A stretch of 41,331 nt of DNA, from positions 1 to 41,331 of the forward strand of contig JAAXID010000118.1 of assembly GCA_012270545.1 (NCBI GenBank). Reading direction: 5' to 3'. Origin of the DNA: Anaerolineae bacterium (lineage in GTDB: Bacteria > Chloroflexota > Anaerolineae > Aggregatilineales > Phototrophicaceae). The notes under the pieces were generated by a model, which had not been told where the DNA came from, did not search any database, and was given only the letters and a program-made list of their open reading frames with translations. Both the position numbers and the translations under genes were made by a program. Below, piece after piece: positions 1 to 8,290 of this stretch. The first letter of the stretch is position 1; the number at the start of each line of letters is the position of its first letter.

Positions 1-684
1 GCTCATCACATCAAGCTGATGGTTTCCGGCGGCGTCGCCTCGCCCACCGACCGTATTGACAGCACCCAATTCTCCGAAGAGGAAATCCGCGCCGCCGTTG
101 AGGAAGCAGAAGCCGCGAACCTTTACGTCATGGTACACGCCTATACGGCCCGCGCTATCAATCGGGCGCTGCGCTGTGGGGCGAAAACGGTGGAACACGG
201 CAACCTGCTCGATGAAGACAGCATTGATCTGCTGCTGGAAAACGATGCCTTTCTAGTACCGACGCTGTCGATCTATCAGGCGCTTGCGGACGAGGGGATT
301 GAAGCAGGTTTGCCAAAGGAGCTGTACAACAAGATTTTTGACGTGTTGGATGCGGGCAAGCGCGCGCTGGACATGGCCTATAGCGGCGGCGTGAAGATGG
401 CTTACGGCACCGATCTGCTCGGACAGATGCACCGCCGGCAACTGGACGAATTTGCGATTCGTGGTTCGATTATCCCGGCGATCGAAGTGCTGCGCGCGGC
501 TACCTGCAATGCCGCGGATTTGCTCGGTCTCGCGGGCCAGTTGGGCGAAATTGTGGAAGGTGCCTCGGCCGATCTGCTGGTATCTGAGGTGAATCCACTG
601 GAAGAGTTGTCGGTGATGACGGAGCCAGAGACAAACCTGCGTCTCATTATGAAAGCAGGCAAGGTCTATAAGAATACCCTGTAA
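1..684 (+). CDS. Amidohydrolase family protein, 3' part only
   Basis: The reading frame is open from the first base, so the 5' end lies outside the window; 227 residues remain. It matches the C-terminal half of amidohydrolase-superfamily enzymes of the imidazolonepropionase/Xaa-Pro dipeptidase-like group. The segment starts with HHIKLMVSGG, whose Lys is at the position of the usual metal-bridging carboxylated lysine. VHAYTARA and TVEHGN carry the two later His ligands, and AYGTDL carries the catalytic Asp. The typical C-terminal strand with SADLLV and the ending KAGKVYKN closes the outer beta-domain. These enzymes hydrolyse amide or ester bonds in small cyclic or peptide-like substrates in the cytosol; the substrate here cannot be told. 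The gene faces the minus-strand M24/ABC/lactonase operon, which may handle a related compound. Family is sure, function is not. Confidence 0.85.
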   Translation, partial: AHHIKLMVSGGVASPTDRIDSTQFSEEEIRAAVEEAEAANLYVMVHAYTARAINRALRCGAKTVEHGNLLDEDSIDLLLENDAFLVPTLSIYQALADEGIEAGLPKELYNKIFDVLDAGKRALDMAYSGGVKMAYGTDLLGQMHRRQLDEFAIRGSIIPAIEVLRAATCNAADLLGLAGQLGEIVEGASADLLVSEVNPLEELSVMTEPETNLRLIMKAGKVYKNTL

Positions 685-1019
685 AACGTTATTTCGTCAT
701 TTTCGATTCGCATAAATTTGGTGCGCAAGTCCGTCCCGCAGATCGTTACATGTTGAGGGGGCTAAAGTCGAAACATTTCCATTAGTTTCGACACTCCTGG
801 GTTGCGCCGCTGAGCCGTAATCTGCTTTCGGCAGTTTGGCCGGTAGTTTCAGTATTATGCCGCGAGGCATAGCTCCGCGAGAATCCTTAGGGAGCTTGCC
901 TGATGGCTAATACTACTAGAACCGGCGGCGCCGAATCCGGTGAACGCAACAGTTCGCCGTGGAAGGCAGGTCTAATGCCAGTCCGGCAAGGGGCTAGCAT
1001 GTAGTAGTGTCACGAATGT
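685..1019. other. Intergenic region with a cluster of hairpins
   Basis: No convincing gene is seen here. The stretch from 767 to 979 holds a run of inverted repeats: GTCGAAAC/GTTTCGAC (767-774 with 785-792), CTGC/GCAG around a TTTCG loop (822-834), TATGCC/GGCATA closed by a GCGA tetraloop (856-871), GCTCC/GGAGC (872-876 with 891-895), GGTGAAC/GTTCGCC around GCAACA (939-958) and GGCA/TGCC (965-979). A 33-codon ATG frame at 903 (begins MANTTRTGG) runs through it but has no family signature. The density of stems suggests a structured RNA, but I do not recognise the class. The sequence lies between the plus-strand amidohydrolase and the converging lactonase-like gene. Confidence 0.35.
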
Positions 1020-1850
1020 TTATTCTATGACACCCTCAGGATACAGCTTCATATAATAGTAGTCGTGGTTGGGGATGACGATGTCCGCCATTTGTTTTAT
1101 CCACCGAGAATTGCGCAGCCACTGGCCCAAGTCCCAATAGGCGCCGGGCGGCCAGTCGTATTCCAAATTGACGTAGTTGTAGTAGAAATCGCCCACCAAG
1201 CCCACTTTACCGTTCACTGTCTCGATCAATACCACCATGCTGCCCGGCGTGTGGCCGCCGACCAAGACCAGATCAAGGCCCTTTTCAACCTGCATATCGC
1301 CTTCGATGCAATCCACCTGATCCATAATGTCTTCCAAGTAGTGTCGCAATTCAGGGTAGTAAAAGGCGCTAGCGATTGGCGGCGCCATAAACCAGGCTAA
1401 CTCTTCACGCTGCACAATAAAGCGCGCGTTGGGGAATAGTGTTGTGTTCCCAATATGGTCCAGGTGGAGATGGGTCATAATGACAATGTCGATTTCTTCC
1501 GGCGCAACGCCAAGGCGACCCAGCTGAAGACGTACATCCTGCTCCGGCGTCGTGTACCAGTATTGCCGCCCGCCATAGGCCTCGGTCAATTTCTCGCCCT
1601 CTTTGCACGTTTCAGCGTTTGTTCCGGTATCGATAACGATCTTTTGCTTGGTCCCTTCAATGTAATAGAGTGGGATGGGCACCATAGTACCGGAGCCGAT
1701 CGTCCCGTCAGGGCGCTCGATCCGTTCCTGGTATCCGTATGTCAGGATCTGGCCGCCAGGCATCTTGGGATTGTAGCCGAGCCCCAACAGGCTCGTTCCC
1801 AACGCGACCTCGATTTCACCTGTATTCATCCAATGGACGCGATATGTCAT
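1020..1850 (-). CDS. Metallo-beta-lactamase fold hydrolase, N-acyl homoserine lactonase-like
   Basis: This 276-residue protein has the metallo-beta-lactamase fold of the lactonase (AiiA-like) type. The dinuclear zinc motif is HLHLDH at residues 127-132, preceded by a VIDTG strand near residue 72; GGHTPG, GDFYYN and a terminal NHD supply the remaining ligand positions. The length is typical for N-acyl homoserine lactonases and related lactone hydrolases. No signal peptide is seen, so it is cytosolic. The ATG at 1850 is preceded by a strong GAGGAG ribosome site 8 bases upstream. It is the last gene of a minus-strand run with an NMT1-type ABC importer and an M24-fold protein, about 160 bp after the binding-protein gene. 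A role in opening a lactone or ester made or imported by that pathway is more likely than quorum quenching. The substrate is unknown. Confidence 0.8.
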   Translation of the reverse strand: MTYRVHWMNTGEIEVALGTSLLGLGYNPKMPGGQILTYGYQERIERPDGTIGSGTMVPIPLYYIEGTKQKIVIDTGTNAETCKEGEKLTEAYGGRQYWYTTPEQDVRLQLGRLGVAPEEIDIVIMTHLHLDHIGNTTLFPNARFIVQREELAWFMAPPIASAFYYPELRHYLEDIMDQVDCIEGDMQVEKGLDLVLVGGHTPGSMVVLIETVNGKVGLVGDFYYNYVNLEYDWPPGAYWDLGQWLRNSRWIKQMADIVIPNHDYYYMKLYPEGVIE

Positions 1851-2009
1851 GATTGCTCTCCTCTTTCCAGATACTTAATCTCCGCCTGCCCTGTAGCAGA
1901 GCTAGATTGCGACGCGGTCTAGTTCAGTTCTTCCATAAGGTAAGGCTTTTTCAGCGAGGCGAGCGGCTGCAGAAGCGAGCCGCCCGCTTCTTCATGTGGA
2001 TGAGCGACC

Positions 2010-3143
2010 TCAGCTGGACATACTCTGGATCACAGCCCAGGCATCAGGTTCGTGCTGCTCCATATACGCTTCCAAAATGGCCGCGAAGGAAAAGACTTCG
2101 TCGAAGTCCATCGGATTTTCGACCGCCCCCAGACTGGAATAGAAGTCGTAGACAAATTCCATCCGCGGGCGCCAATAGCGACTGCCGGTCGGGCTAATCA
2201 ACAGCCAGTACATTTCGGCGCCAGTGGTCGGGAAGAATTCGATCTTGTTCCAGAGATCCTTGATATCCTGGATGGTCATCTGCGCGCCGGTCATCGAATT
2301 CAATAGCTCGGAAATACGGCCAAAAGCAGCATCCTGGTTGGCGTTCACGTACTGGAGAGTCAAGAATGTACCCTTGGCGAAATCCACCAGTGTATCGAAG
2401 TTCGAATCGACATAATCAGCTGTCGACAAGAATCCACAAAGGATGACAGCTTGGGCGCCCACGTCTTGAGCGGTAACGAGCGTCTTCATCCCCTCTTTGA
2501 CCAAGCGGAAACGCTGCGGCAAACCGCCAAGATAGGCATCCGCTTCGCCGGTCAAGAAGGCCGCCAGCCCATCATTCGGGTTCATGTCAAGTATGTTGAC
2601 ATCATTGATGCCCAGGCCGCCAGCCGCGAGCGCCGCGCCGACGCCCATCTCCATGTCCGTGCCTTTTGTCGTCAGGACATTAAGGCCTTCCAGCTGGGAG
2701 ACCGTTGCCGCCAGCGCTTCTGCGTGATCGCCGAGCGCGGCTAGATTCTCCGCATAGGTGGACATGCCGGAATCGGCCCGAACCATGATCGCCGAACCTT
2801 CAAAGGTGTAGAAGATGTTGGCGAGGCGCTGTTCGGGAAAAGCGTCCCAGCTCGTCACAACCGTGGTTTCACAGATCGAACCGATATCAAGCGAGCCAGC
2901 GGCGATTGCTTCCGTGACCGCCTCGTAGGGCAGATTGATCAGTTCAAGATCGATGCCAACCTGTTCATAGAATCCCTGCTCGGCGCCAACCTGAATCGCC
3001 AGCATATCCTGGAAGGGCGTCATACCCAGACGGACATGCGTAAGTTCGTCTTGCGCAACTGCCGGCGCGATGCTGGCGGAGAAGAGCAGCGACAGGATCA
3101 GTAACGGTAAAAGTACTCGCTTAGCAAAACTGTTTCTTTTCAT
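2010..3143 (-). CDS. ABC transporter substrate-binding protein, NMT1/SsuA-like
   Basis: A 377-residue exported binding protein. The first 30 residues form a Sec signal peptide (MKRNS, hydrophobic LLPLLILSLLFSASIA, cleavage after AVA). The mature part begins with VRLGMTPFQDMLAIQVGAEQ, the strand-helix start typical of the NMT1/SsuA/TauA/ThiY class, and continues with the AIAAGSLDIG motif of that fold. Known members bind sulfonates, nitrate, thiamin precursors or other small organic molecules and deliver them to a TauC-type permease. It lies 96 bp downstream of the permease gene, in the order ATPase, permease, binding protein. The ligand cannot be read from sequence; the M24 and lactonase-like neighbours suggest a small amide, guanidino or lactone-like compound (inference). 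Confidence 0.85.
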   Translation of the reverse strand: MKRNSFAKRVLLPLLILSLLFSASIAPAVAQDELTHVRLGMTPFQDMLAIQVGAEQGFYEQVGIDLELINLPYEAVTEAIAAGSLDIGSICETTVVTSWDAFPEQRLANIFYTFEGSAIMVRADSGMSTYAENLAALGDHAEALAATVSQLEGLNVLTTKGTDMEMGVGAALAAGGLGINDVNILDMNPNDGLAAFLTGEADAYLGGLPQRFRLVKEGMKTLVTAQDVGAQAVILCGFLSTADYVDSNFDTLVDFAKGTFLTLQYVNANQDAAFGRISELLNSMTGAQMTIQDIKDLWNKIEFFPTTGAEMYWLLISPTGSRYWRPRMEFVYDFYSSLGAVENPMDFDEVFSFAAILEAYMEQHEPDAWAVIQSMSS

Positions 3144-3239
3144 GAGCTTCTTACCTCATTACTCGTGCTTCTAACTGCAAACGATTGGTAACTTCCGTTC
3201 TCGCTTCGATATGCCCCCTCTCTCAAAGAACTTATCCGC

Positions 3240-4049
3240 CTAATCGGAACTAGGCGCCCAACGGGTCAGATAGTTGCCGATGACGCGGACCATGCGGTCC
3301 ACTATCCACGATGTGATGCCAATAATAATGACGCCTACCAAGATGGCGTCGGTCTGCAAGGTACGGCGCGCCAGCATAATCATGTAACCCAGCCCGCTCT
3401 GCGCGCCCATGAACTCCGATGCGATCACTAAGGCGAATGAGAGGGCGACGGTAACTCTCATTCCGCCAATCAATGGCGGCGTGATCGCCGGCAATATTAC
3501 GGTTCGGTAAATGGTCAGGCGGCTGGCGCCGAGGGTCTGGGCCGCCATGATGTATATTGGCGAGACGTGCTTGATCGCTTCCAGGGTCGTCACCACCATC
3601 ACGGTGAATCCGCCCAGGGCCGTCAGGATGAGTTTCCCTGTATCGCCGATGCCAAACCAAAGGATGAAGAAAGGTATCAGGGCGACGGCAGGTATCGGAC
3701 GCAGCGCTTCAATCAATGGATCGAGAATGCTGTTGATCCATTTGTTCCAGCTCATGGCGATGCCGCAGACGACGCCCAGGATCGCCCCGGCCAGCATCCC
3801 AACCACGACACGGTACATCGTCGCAAAGAAGTAACCGACCAGTACACCTTCCATCCGCCCGACTACAAGAACCGTATCCATCGGCGAGGGGAAGAAGAGT
3901 TTGTCGATGAAAGAGTCGGTCAAGTAGTACCAAATGGCTACCACCATCAGCACCGTCAGCAGGCTGATAAGCGCCTCCTTGGAGACGATACGCCCGCGCC
4001 TTGGTCTTCCGGTGAGATCAGACTTGCCGCCGCCTTGTCTTTCAGCCAT
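3240..4049 (-). CDS. ABC transporter permease, SsuC/TauC-like
   Basis: A 269-residue inner-membrane permease of the BPD_transp_1 family with about six hydrophobic segments, starting with ALISLLTVLMVVAIWYYLTD. The conserved cytoplasmic loop that contacts the ATPase is visible as AAQTLGASRLTIYRTVILPA, the EAA-type motif of the SsuC/TauC/NrtB group. PIPAVALIPFFILWFG is another hallmark of this group. The start at 4049 is preceded by AGGAA, and the gene begins 15 bp after the ATPase stop. It should form a homodimer with the ATPase encoded just upstream and take substrate from the NMT1-like binding protein. Confidence 0.9.
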   Translation of the reverse strand: MAERQGGGKSDLTGRPRRGRIVSKEALISLLTVLMVVAIWYYLTDSFIDKLFFPSPMDTVLVVGRMEGVLVGYFFATMYRVVVGMLAGAILGVVCGIAMSWNKWINSILDPLIEALRPIPAVALIPFFILWFGIGDTGKLILTALGGFTVMVVTTLEAIKHVSPIYIMAAQTLGASRLTIYRTVILPAITPPLIGGMRVTVALSFALVIASEFMGAQSGLGYMIMLARRTLQTDAILVGVIIIGITSWIVDRMVRVIGNYLTRWAPSSD

Positions 4050-4064
4050 GGTTGCCCATTCCTG

Positions 4065-4847
4065 TCAGATCTCGATTTCTTCTTCACTTACCAAAAGCTC
4101 GCGGATTTTCCCGCGCAATTCCTGAAATTCACGGGATAACTTTACCGATGCATCTCGTGGGCGGGCAAAGGGGATATCCAAAACGATCTGTATCATGCCC
4201 GGGCGCGAGGTCATGACCGCCACGCGATCCGCCAGAAAAATGGCTTCCTCCAAATCATGTGTGACGAAGAGCACGGTGCGCTGCCGATCGGTCTCGGTTA
4301 CCGACAGCTGCATGAGATCGACTTGCATCTTCTCTTTAGTGATGGCATCGAGCGCGCCAAATGGCTCATCCATCAGGAGCACCGTCGGATTTGTCGCATA
4401 TGCGCGTGCCAGATCAACGCGTTTTTTCATGCCACCGGAGAGCTCTTTGGGATAGGCATCAGCGAACCCGCTCAGGCCGACCAGTTCGATAAGATGACTT
4501 ACTGTTTCTTCGATCTCTTTTTTGCTGGCTTTTGATTGACGCAGGCCGTAGGCGACATTCTGAGCGACGGTCATCCAGGGGAATACTGCGTCGCCCTGGA
4601 AGACGACGGTCCGATCTGGATCTGGATCGGTCACTGGTACGCCACCAACATGGACGGCGCCGGCACTCGGCATAACAAGGCCGGCGACGATGAATACCAG
4701 GGTTGATTTGCCGCAGCCCGAGGGACCGACAAGACACATGAACTCGCCAGATTGAACCTCCAGGTTCACATCCTTAAGCGCCTCGGTTTTCCGGGTGGTG
4801 CCCTCAAAGGACTTCTGTACGTTCCCAATCTGGATATATGCACTCAT
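4065..4847 (-). CDS. ABC transporter ATP-binding protein, SsuB/TauB-like
   Basis: A 260-residue cytosolic ATPase. Walker A is GPSGCGKST at residues 41-49, the signature is LSGGMKKRVDLARA, Walker B is VLLMDEPFGALD, and the switch His lies in VTHDLEEA. The spacing and the TDPDPDRTVVFQGDAVFPWMTV block are typical of the nitrate/sulfonate/taurine (SsuB/TauB/NrtD) class. I chose the ATG at 4847 because AGGGAG stands 4-9 bases upstream and it lies just after the M24 gene stop. An in-frame ATG at 4886 would overlap that gene and add 13 residues without homology. It energises the adjacent permease. The Gly-Met-Lys in the signature (LSGGMKKR in place of LSGGQKQR) is common in this group. Confidence 0.92.
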   Translation of the reverse strand: MSAYIQIGNVQKSFEGTTRKTEALKDVNLEVQSGEFMCLVGPSGCGKSTLVFIVAGLVMPSAGAVHVGGVPVTDPDPDRTVVFQGDAVFPWMTVAQNVAYGLRQSKASKKEIEETVSHLIELVGLSGFADAYPKELSGGMKKRVDLARAYATNPTVLLMDEPFGALDAITKEKMQVDLMQLSVTETDRQRTVLFVTHDLEEAIFLADRVAVMTSRPGMIQIVLDIPFARPRDASVKLSREFQELRGKIRELLVSEEEIEI

Positions 4848-4855
4848 GGGACTCC

Positions 4856-6019
4856 CTACGCCAATCGCTGCAGCACGATGTCGCATGCTCTATCAAAGTA
4901 CGCCGAGAGATGCTCTGCGCCCGTTTCCGATATCAAGTAGCCAGATTCCCAGCGGATGCCCCATAGCCGCGGATGAAAGATAGCCAGATCGATCAATAAG
5001 ACCATACCGGGCTGGAATTCCCAATCCGGGTCCGGGCATAAGAAGGGCGCTTCCGCTTCCAGCAAACCGCAAGAGTGGACAACACCATAGATCTGGTGCT
5101 GTTCCAAATTGTATTTGGCGAGTTCCCGCCGCGAGGAATGGTAGAGCTCGCTCGCCATTACCCCTGGACCCAGCTGCGCTTCGATCGATTTGTAGACCGT
5201 GAACAAGTCCCGTATATAGTCCCGCTGCTCCTGAGGAACCGCCCCTACCGTCAGCGGGACACCGAGAGACGCGCAGTAGCCCTGGTACTTGGGGCTGATC
5301 CCAATCATGACGAAGCTGCCCTCGTCCAGCCGTCGAGTTGTCGGGCGGCCAAAAACCGAGTTTGTACGCTCTTGGGAAGTCAGGATCGTCGAATAGGCGT
5401 AACCTTCGGCGCCGGCAGCGCGCATGGCGGCTTCTCCCACACCAGCAAGTGCTGTCTCAGTCATGCCAAGCGTCACCCCGTTCAGCATCGCTTCCAAGCC
5501 CGCATCAACGATAGCGTATGCTGTTTTGATCTTGTCTATTTCGCTCTCTGACTTGATTTGGCGGGCACGATGCACGGAGTCGGTGATATCCACGATCTCT
5601 TCGACCATGGACAATAATGATTGGTAGAGCGTAACCGGAAGGAAGCCGCTGCCTACCAGCCCAATCCGGCGGGGCGGGCCGCCTGCCAAATCCGCCAGAG
5701 CTTCCGCAGTGTCTTCCCATTTCGTGTTTGGATATGCAGCGCCCCAAGCCAGGAATAGAGAAATCACACGGCTGTCCAATTCGGGCATATGCGTCATCAC
5801 AAAGTTAGCCGTTTCTGGACCGACAAGCAGACAAGGTTCGCCGGTAGCCACCGCGATAGCGACGAGGCCACGTTCAAATTGCGTCCAGATATTCGTGAGG
5901 TAGCACGCATCCGCCATGTTGTACTCATCGAAATAGACCAGAATGAGATCGAGGTCATTTTCCATACCTACTTGAGCGAGCTTGTCCCAGCGCTCCCGCA
6001 GTTCCGCTAAGGCTGCCAT
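4856..6019 (-). CDS. M24-fold (creatinase/Xaa-Pro aminopeptidase-like) hydrolase with altered metal site
   Basis: A 387-residue protein with the two-domain layout of M24 proteins: an N-terminal creatinase-N-like domain to about residue 140 and a C-terminal pita-bread domain beginning near RQIKSESEIDKIKTAY. Metal-dependent M24 peptidases need two Asp, one His and two Glu. Here the strand that should read D-F-x-x-x-Y-x-G-Y-x-S-D reads MIGISPKYQGYCASLG, so both Asp are missing. A His (VVHSCGLLEAEAP), the Glu of that block and a late Glu (RWESGYLIS) remain. Loss of metal ligands is known for creatinase, a non-peptidase member, so an amidinohydrolase or related role is plausible but unproven. The ATG at 6019 was preferred over 6043 because AGAGGAG lies 8 bases upstream. 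It heads the ABC/lactonase operon. Confidence 0.8.
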   Translation of the reverse strand: MAALAELRERWDKLAQVGMENDLDLILVYFDEYNMADACYLTNIWTQFERGLVAIAVATGEPCLLVGPETANFVMTHMPELDSRVISLFLAWGAAYPNTKWEDTAEALADLAGGPPRRIGLVGSGFLPVTLYQSLLSMVEEIVDITDSVHRARQIKSESEIDKIKTAYAIVDAGLEAMLNGVTLGMTETALAGVGEAAMRAAGAEGYAYSTILTSQERTNSVFGRPTTRRLDEGSFVMIGISPKYQGYCASLGVPLTVGAVPQEQRDYIRDLFTVYKSIEAQLGPGVMASELYHSSRRELAKYNLEQHQIYGVVHSCGLLEAEAPFLCPDPDWEFQPGMVLLIDLAIFHPRLWGIRWESGYLISETGAEHLSAYFDRACDIVLQRLA

Positions 6020-6303
6020 CTTCTTACTCCTCTTCGAGCCCATTATCTCTGCTCGCGATTTCCATCTCAGGCTGGCTAATGCCGATTACCTTCGGGTGCC
6101 CATACCATATTGCACACCTTCACTGGCTGCGAATTGCCGATGACCAGCGCGCAAGCTGTTGTGTTGGGGCACAGATTGATGCAGTGCTGAATTGTGGCTA
6201 GCGCTGTTGACGCACTTATCGCCATGAAGAATGATGTGCGCGTAACAAGATAATTTTCTGTGACCTATATCAGCAATCTATTGATTCAATTTGGACAGAT
6301 CTT
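6020..6303. promoter_or_regulatory. Intergenic region upstream of the M24/ABC operon, possible promoter
   Basis: No gene is seen in this 284-bp gap. Reading the minus strand there is a weak promoter-like pair, TTGCTG then 17 bases and TTATCT, near 6250-6280, well upstream of the M24 start. The -10 match is poor. The region must hold the promoter of the five-gene minus-strand operon unless transcription reads through from the DeoR/BtpA unit. Confidence 0.25.
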
Positions 6304-7110
6304 TCAGCGCAGCACCTCCACTTTATCCATCAATGCTTTTACCCGGTCAGCATCAACCGGGTTTTCAAACACGCCGTCGCGCTTAAAAGCGGTACCAATG
6401 ATCACGGCGTCAGCGATGTTCAACTGTTCAGCGACGTTTGTATGATGTACGCCGGTATTGGCGACAATCGGGATCTCTGGCAACGCGTCCTTGACCAGCC
6501 GGAGCGTGGCGGTGGAGGTCTCTTCGCCAGCGGTTAGACCTGAAATACACAGAGCATCAGGCCCGGTATTAAAAACGGTAGAGCGGGCGACCGAGACAAT
6601 ATCTCGATTGGCGAGATAGGCTGCCGCTTCTGGCAAGATATTGAAAAAGAGCCTGACATCCCCTCCGCCGATAGCTTGCTGATGGCGAACGATCGCGCCG
6701 CAGTTTGTGTCCCAGAGCCCGAAGTCGCTAGCGTATACACCCGTGAATATCTCGCGCACGAACTGAGCGCCGGTGGCAACCGCGAGGTCAAGCGAGGCAT
6801 AGGGATCCCACAGGACATTGACGCCAAAGGGCACCCGGATTTCGTCACGCAGCTCGGCGATGACGCGGGCCATAGAGGCGACAGTGACACATTCCACTTT
6901 CGTAAGATAGGGCAGACTGAATTCGTTGGAGAACATGACCCCGTCGACGCCACCAGCTTGGAGGGCGCGCAGATTGGCCCGCGCATCGTCAACAACGGCA
7001 GGCATGCCGGCGGTGCGGTCGTAGCCCGGATCACCGGGCAGCGCTAGTAAATGGCACATTCCGATGACGGGCTTTTCGACAGCAAAGGTGTCCTGCAGCC
7101 AAGTCTTCAC
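6304..7110 (-). CDS. BtpA/SgcQ family TIM-barrel protein
   Basis: A 268-residue cytosolic protein of the BtpA family (PF03437), a TIM-barrel-like group that includes cyanobacterial BtpA, needed for photosystem I accumulation, and the E. coli sugar-operon protein SgcQ. Seen here are VIGMCHLLALPGDP at the start, AGGVDGVMFSNE, VPFGVNVLWDP, ARSTVFNTGPDALCISG and VANTGVHHTNV followed by the AVIIGTAFK phosphate-loop-like end. The enzymatic activity of the family is not established. I chose the GTG at 7110 because GGAGGT stands 5 bases upstream; an in-frame TTG at 7131 lacks such a site. The gene begins about 24 bp after the DeoR stop, so both should be one transcript. SgcQ-like proteins often sit in carbohydrate operons with DeoR regulators. 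Confidence 0.85.
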   Translation of the reverse strand: MKTWLQDTFAVEKPVIGMCHLLALPGDPGYDRTAGMPAVVDDARANLRALQAGGVDGVMFSNEFSLPYLTKVECVTVASMARVIAELRDEIRVPFGVNVLWDPYASLDLAVATGAQFVREIFTGVYASDFGLWDTNCGAIVRHQQAIGGGDVRLFFNILPEAAAYLANRDIVSVARSTVFNTGPDALCISGLTAGEETSTATLRLVKDALPEIPIVANTGVHHTNVAEQLNIADAVIIGTAFKRDGVFENPVDADRVKALMDKVEVLR

Positions 7111-7134
7111 CCGTACCTCCAAACCTATCAATTG

Positions 7135-7899
7135 TCAGGCGATCACAATCTCTACATCAGCAGCCACGAACGCAGACAGCGTGTCGGGCGCGCCATCATC
7201 GGTGACGATCACATCAATCTGATCCAGGTCACAGAGTTTGGCGAATGCTGCCTTGCCAAGTTTCGAGCTATCGGCAATGACGATTCGTCGCTGTGACGCG
7301 GCAATCGCCGCACGCTTTACCTGCGCTTCGTCGACATTGTAGTCCGTGATGCCATAATCTTGGTGGATGCCAGCAACACCCATGACGAATACATCAAAGA
7401 CCATTTCATCAAAGGCGCGCGTCGCCAGGTTGCCAATCAAAGAACGCTCCCTATTGCGCGCTTGCCCGCCGGTCAGTATCAATACAATTCCGGGCTCATC
7501 GGCGAGAATCGCCGCCGCCCAAAGGTTTGATGTCAGTACTGTCAAGTTCTGACGACCTTTCAGCGCACGCGCCACTTCCACGGCGGTTGTCCCGACATCG
7601 AGAATCACCGTTTCACCTTCGCGCAACAGCGATGCCACTTGCCGTCCGATGCGTGCTTTTGCTTCGGCGTTCGTTCCTTTGCGCAGTATGTAGGGCGGCT
7701 CATAGCTGAGTGACGTGACGCTAACCGCGCCACCACGAGTGCGCTTCAGTAAACCCTCGTGTTCCAGCGCTTCAAGATCACGACGGATGGTCATATCAGA
7801 GACCTTGGTCAGTTTGCTTAACTCAGCAACAGCGACTCGACCCGTCGCCTCCAAGATTCGCATGATCGTCGCCCGTCGTTCGCCACCGCTCAACTTCAT
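7135..7899 (-). CDS. DeoR-family transcriptional repressor
   Basis: A 254-residue DeoR-type regulator. The N-terminal helix-turn-helix is clear: RRATIMRILEATGRVAV, then VSDMTIRRDLEALEHEG and the wing LLKRTRGGAV. The C-terminal sugar-phosphate sensor domain (DeoRC) contains VILDVGTTAVEVARAL, LTVLTSNLWAA, ILTGGQARNRERSLIG and VDEAQVKRAAIAAS. The ATG at 7899 gives the usual length of the family. Upstream in-frame starts (ATG 7971, TTG 7992) would add a tail with no homology, and the TTG falls inside an inverted repeat that is probably the operator. It should repress its own gene and the BtpA-like gene in response to a sugar phosphate. The true start is the main doubt. Confidence 0.88.
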   Translation of the reverse strand: MKLSGGERRATIMRILEATGRVAVAELSKLTKVSDMTIRRDLEALEHEGLLKRTRGGAVSVTSLSYEPPYILRKGTNAEAKARIGRQVASLLREGETVILDVGTTAVEVARALKGRQNLTVLTSNLWAAAILADEPGIVLILTGGQARNRERSLIGNLATRAFDEMVFDVFVMGVAGIHQDYGITDYNVDEAQVKRAAIAASQRRIVIADSSKLGKAAFAKLCDLDQIDVIVTDDGAPDTLSAFVAADVEIVIA

Positions 7900-7975
7900 A
7901 CCACTGTACGGAGCGCCATTAATTCGCCCATATTCAACATCACGTGTGTCTTGTACCACATTCATAGGCATAATA

Positions 7976-8003
7976 TTTGTTGAAAACAACAAAAGCTTTG
8001 TTG
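7976..8003 (-). promoter_or_regulatory. Probable DeoR operator: inverted repeat plus third half-site
   Basis: TTTGTTG, AAAA, CAACAAA forms a perfect 7-bp inverted repeat (7976-7993), and a third TTTGTTG half-site follows at 7997-8003. It lies just upstream of the DeoR gene, where an autoregulatory operator would be expected. DeoR-family proteins bind repeated short sites of this kind. Binding is inferred from position and symmetry only. Confidence 0.5.
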
Positions 8004-8290
8004 GAATTTAACCAATAGCGCTGTGAATGTCAAATAATTGAAGCGGAAGCTCAGTAATCGGTCTTCGCTTCTTACCTATTGCGAGACTCAGGTGGCTGTG
8101 GGGACGGTATCGAAGATATTGGTATAGCGCAGTATGATCGTTGCGTTCACATACCGAGTAAACGACCTTAGGACGGCTTCAGATCTGGGCTCCCCGCACG
8201 GTTTTCAAGCCCAGGATGCGGAGGGCAAGTATCAGCGGGTGCCGCTGTACAGGTGTTTACTGGAACATGTGGGAAGAGTTGATAATCTGA
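8004..8290. other. Intergenic gap, no gene recognised
   Basis: No coding sequence, tRNA or clear terminator is seen. It separates the DeoR gene, whose promoter should lie here, from the 3' end of a degraded minus-strand gene. Confidence 0.3.

Noticed and set aside
896..930. TPP-riboswitch-like CCTGATGGCTAATACTACTA
   Set aside because: The companion CTGAGA element and the rest of the TPP core are absent, and no thiamin gene follows.
751..1012. tmRNA-like pieces (GGGGGCTAAA start, GCTAATACTACT tag-like codons, CTAGCATGTAGTAG)
   Set aside because: The putative tag does not end in the usual Leu-Ala-Ala, and no tRNA-like 3' end that pairs with the 5' end is present.
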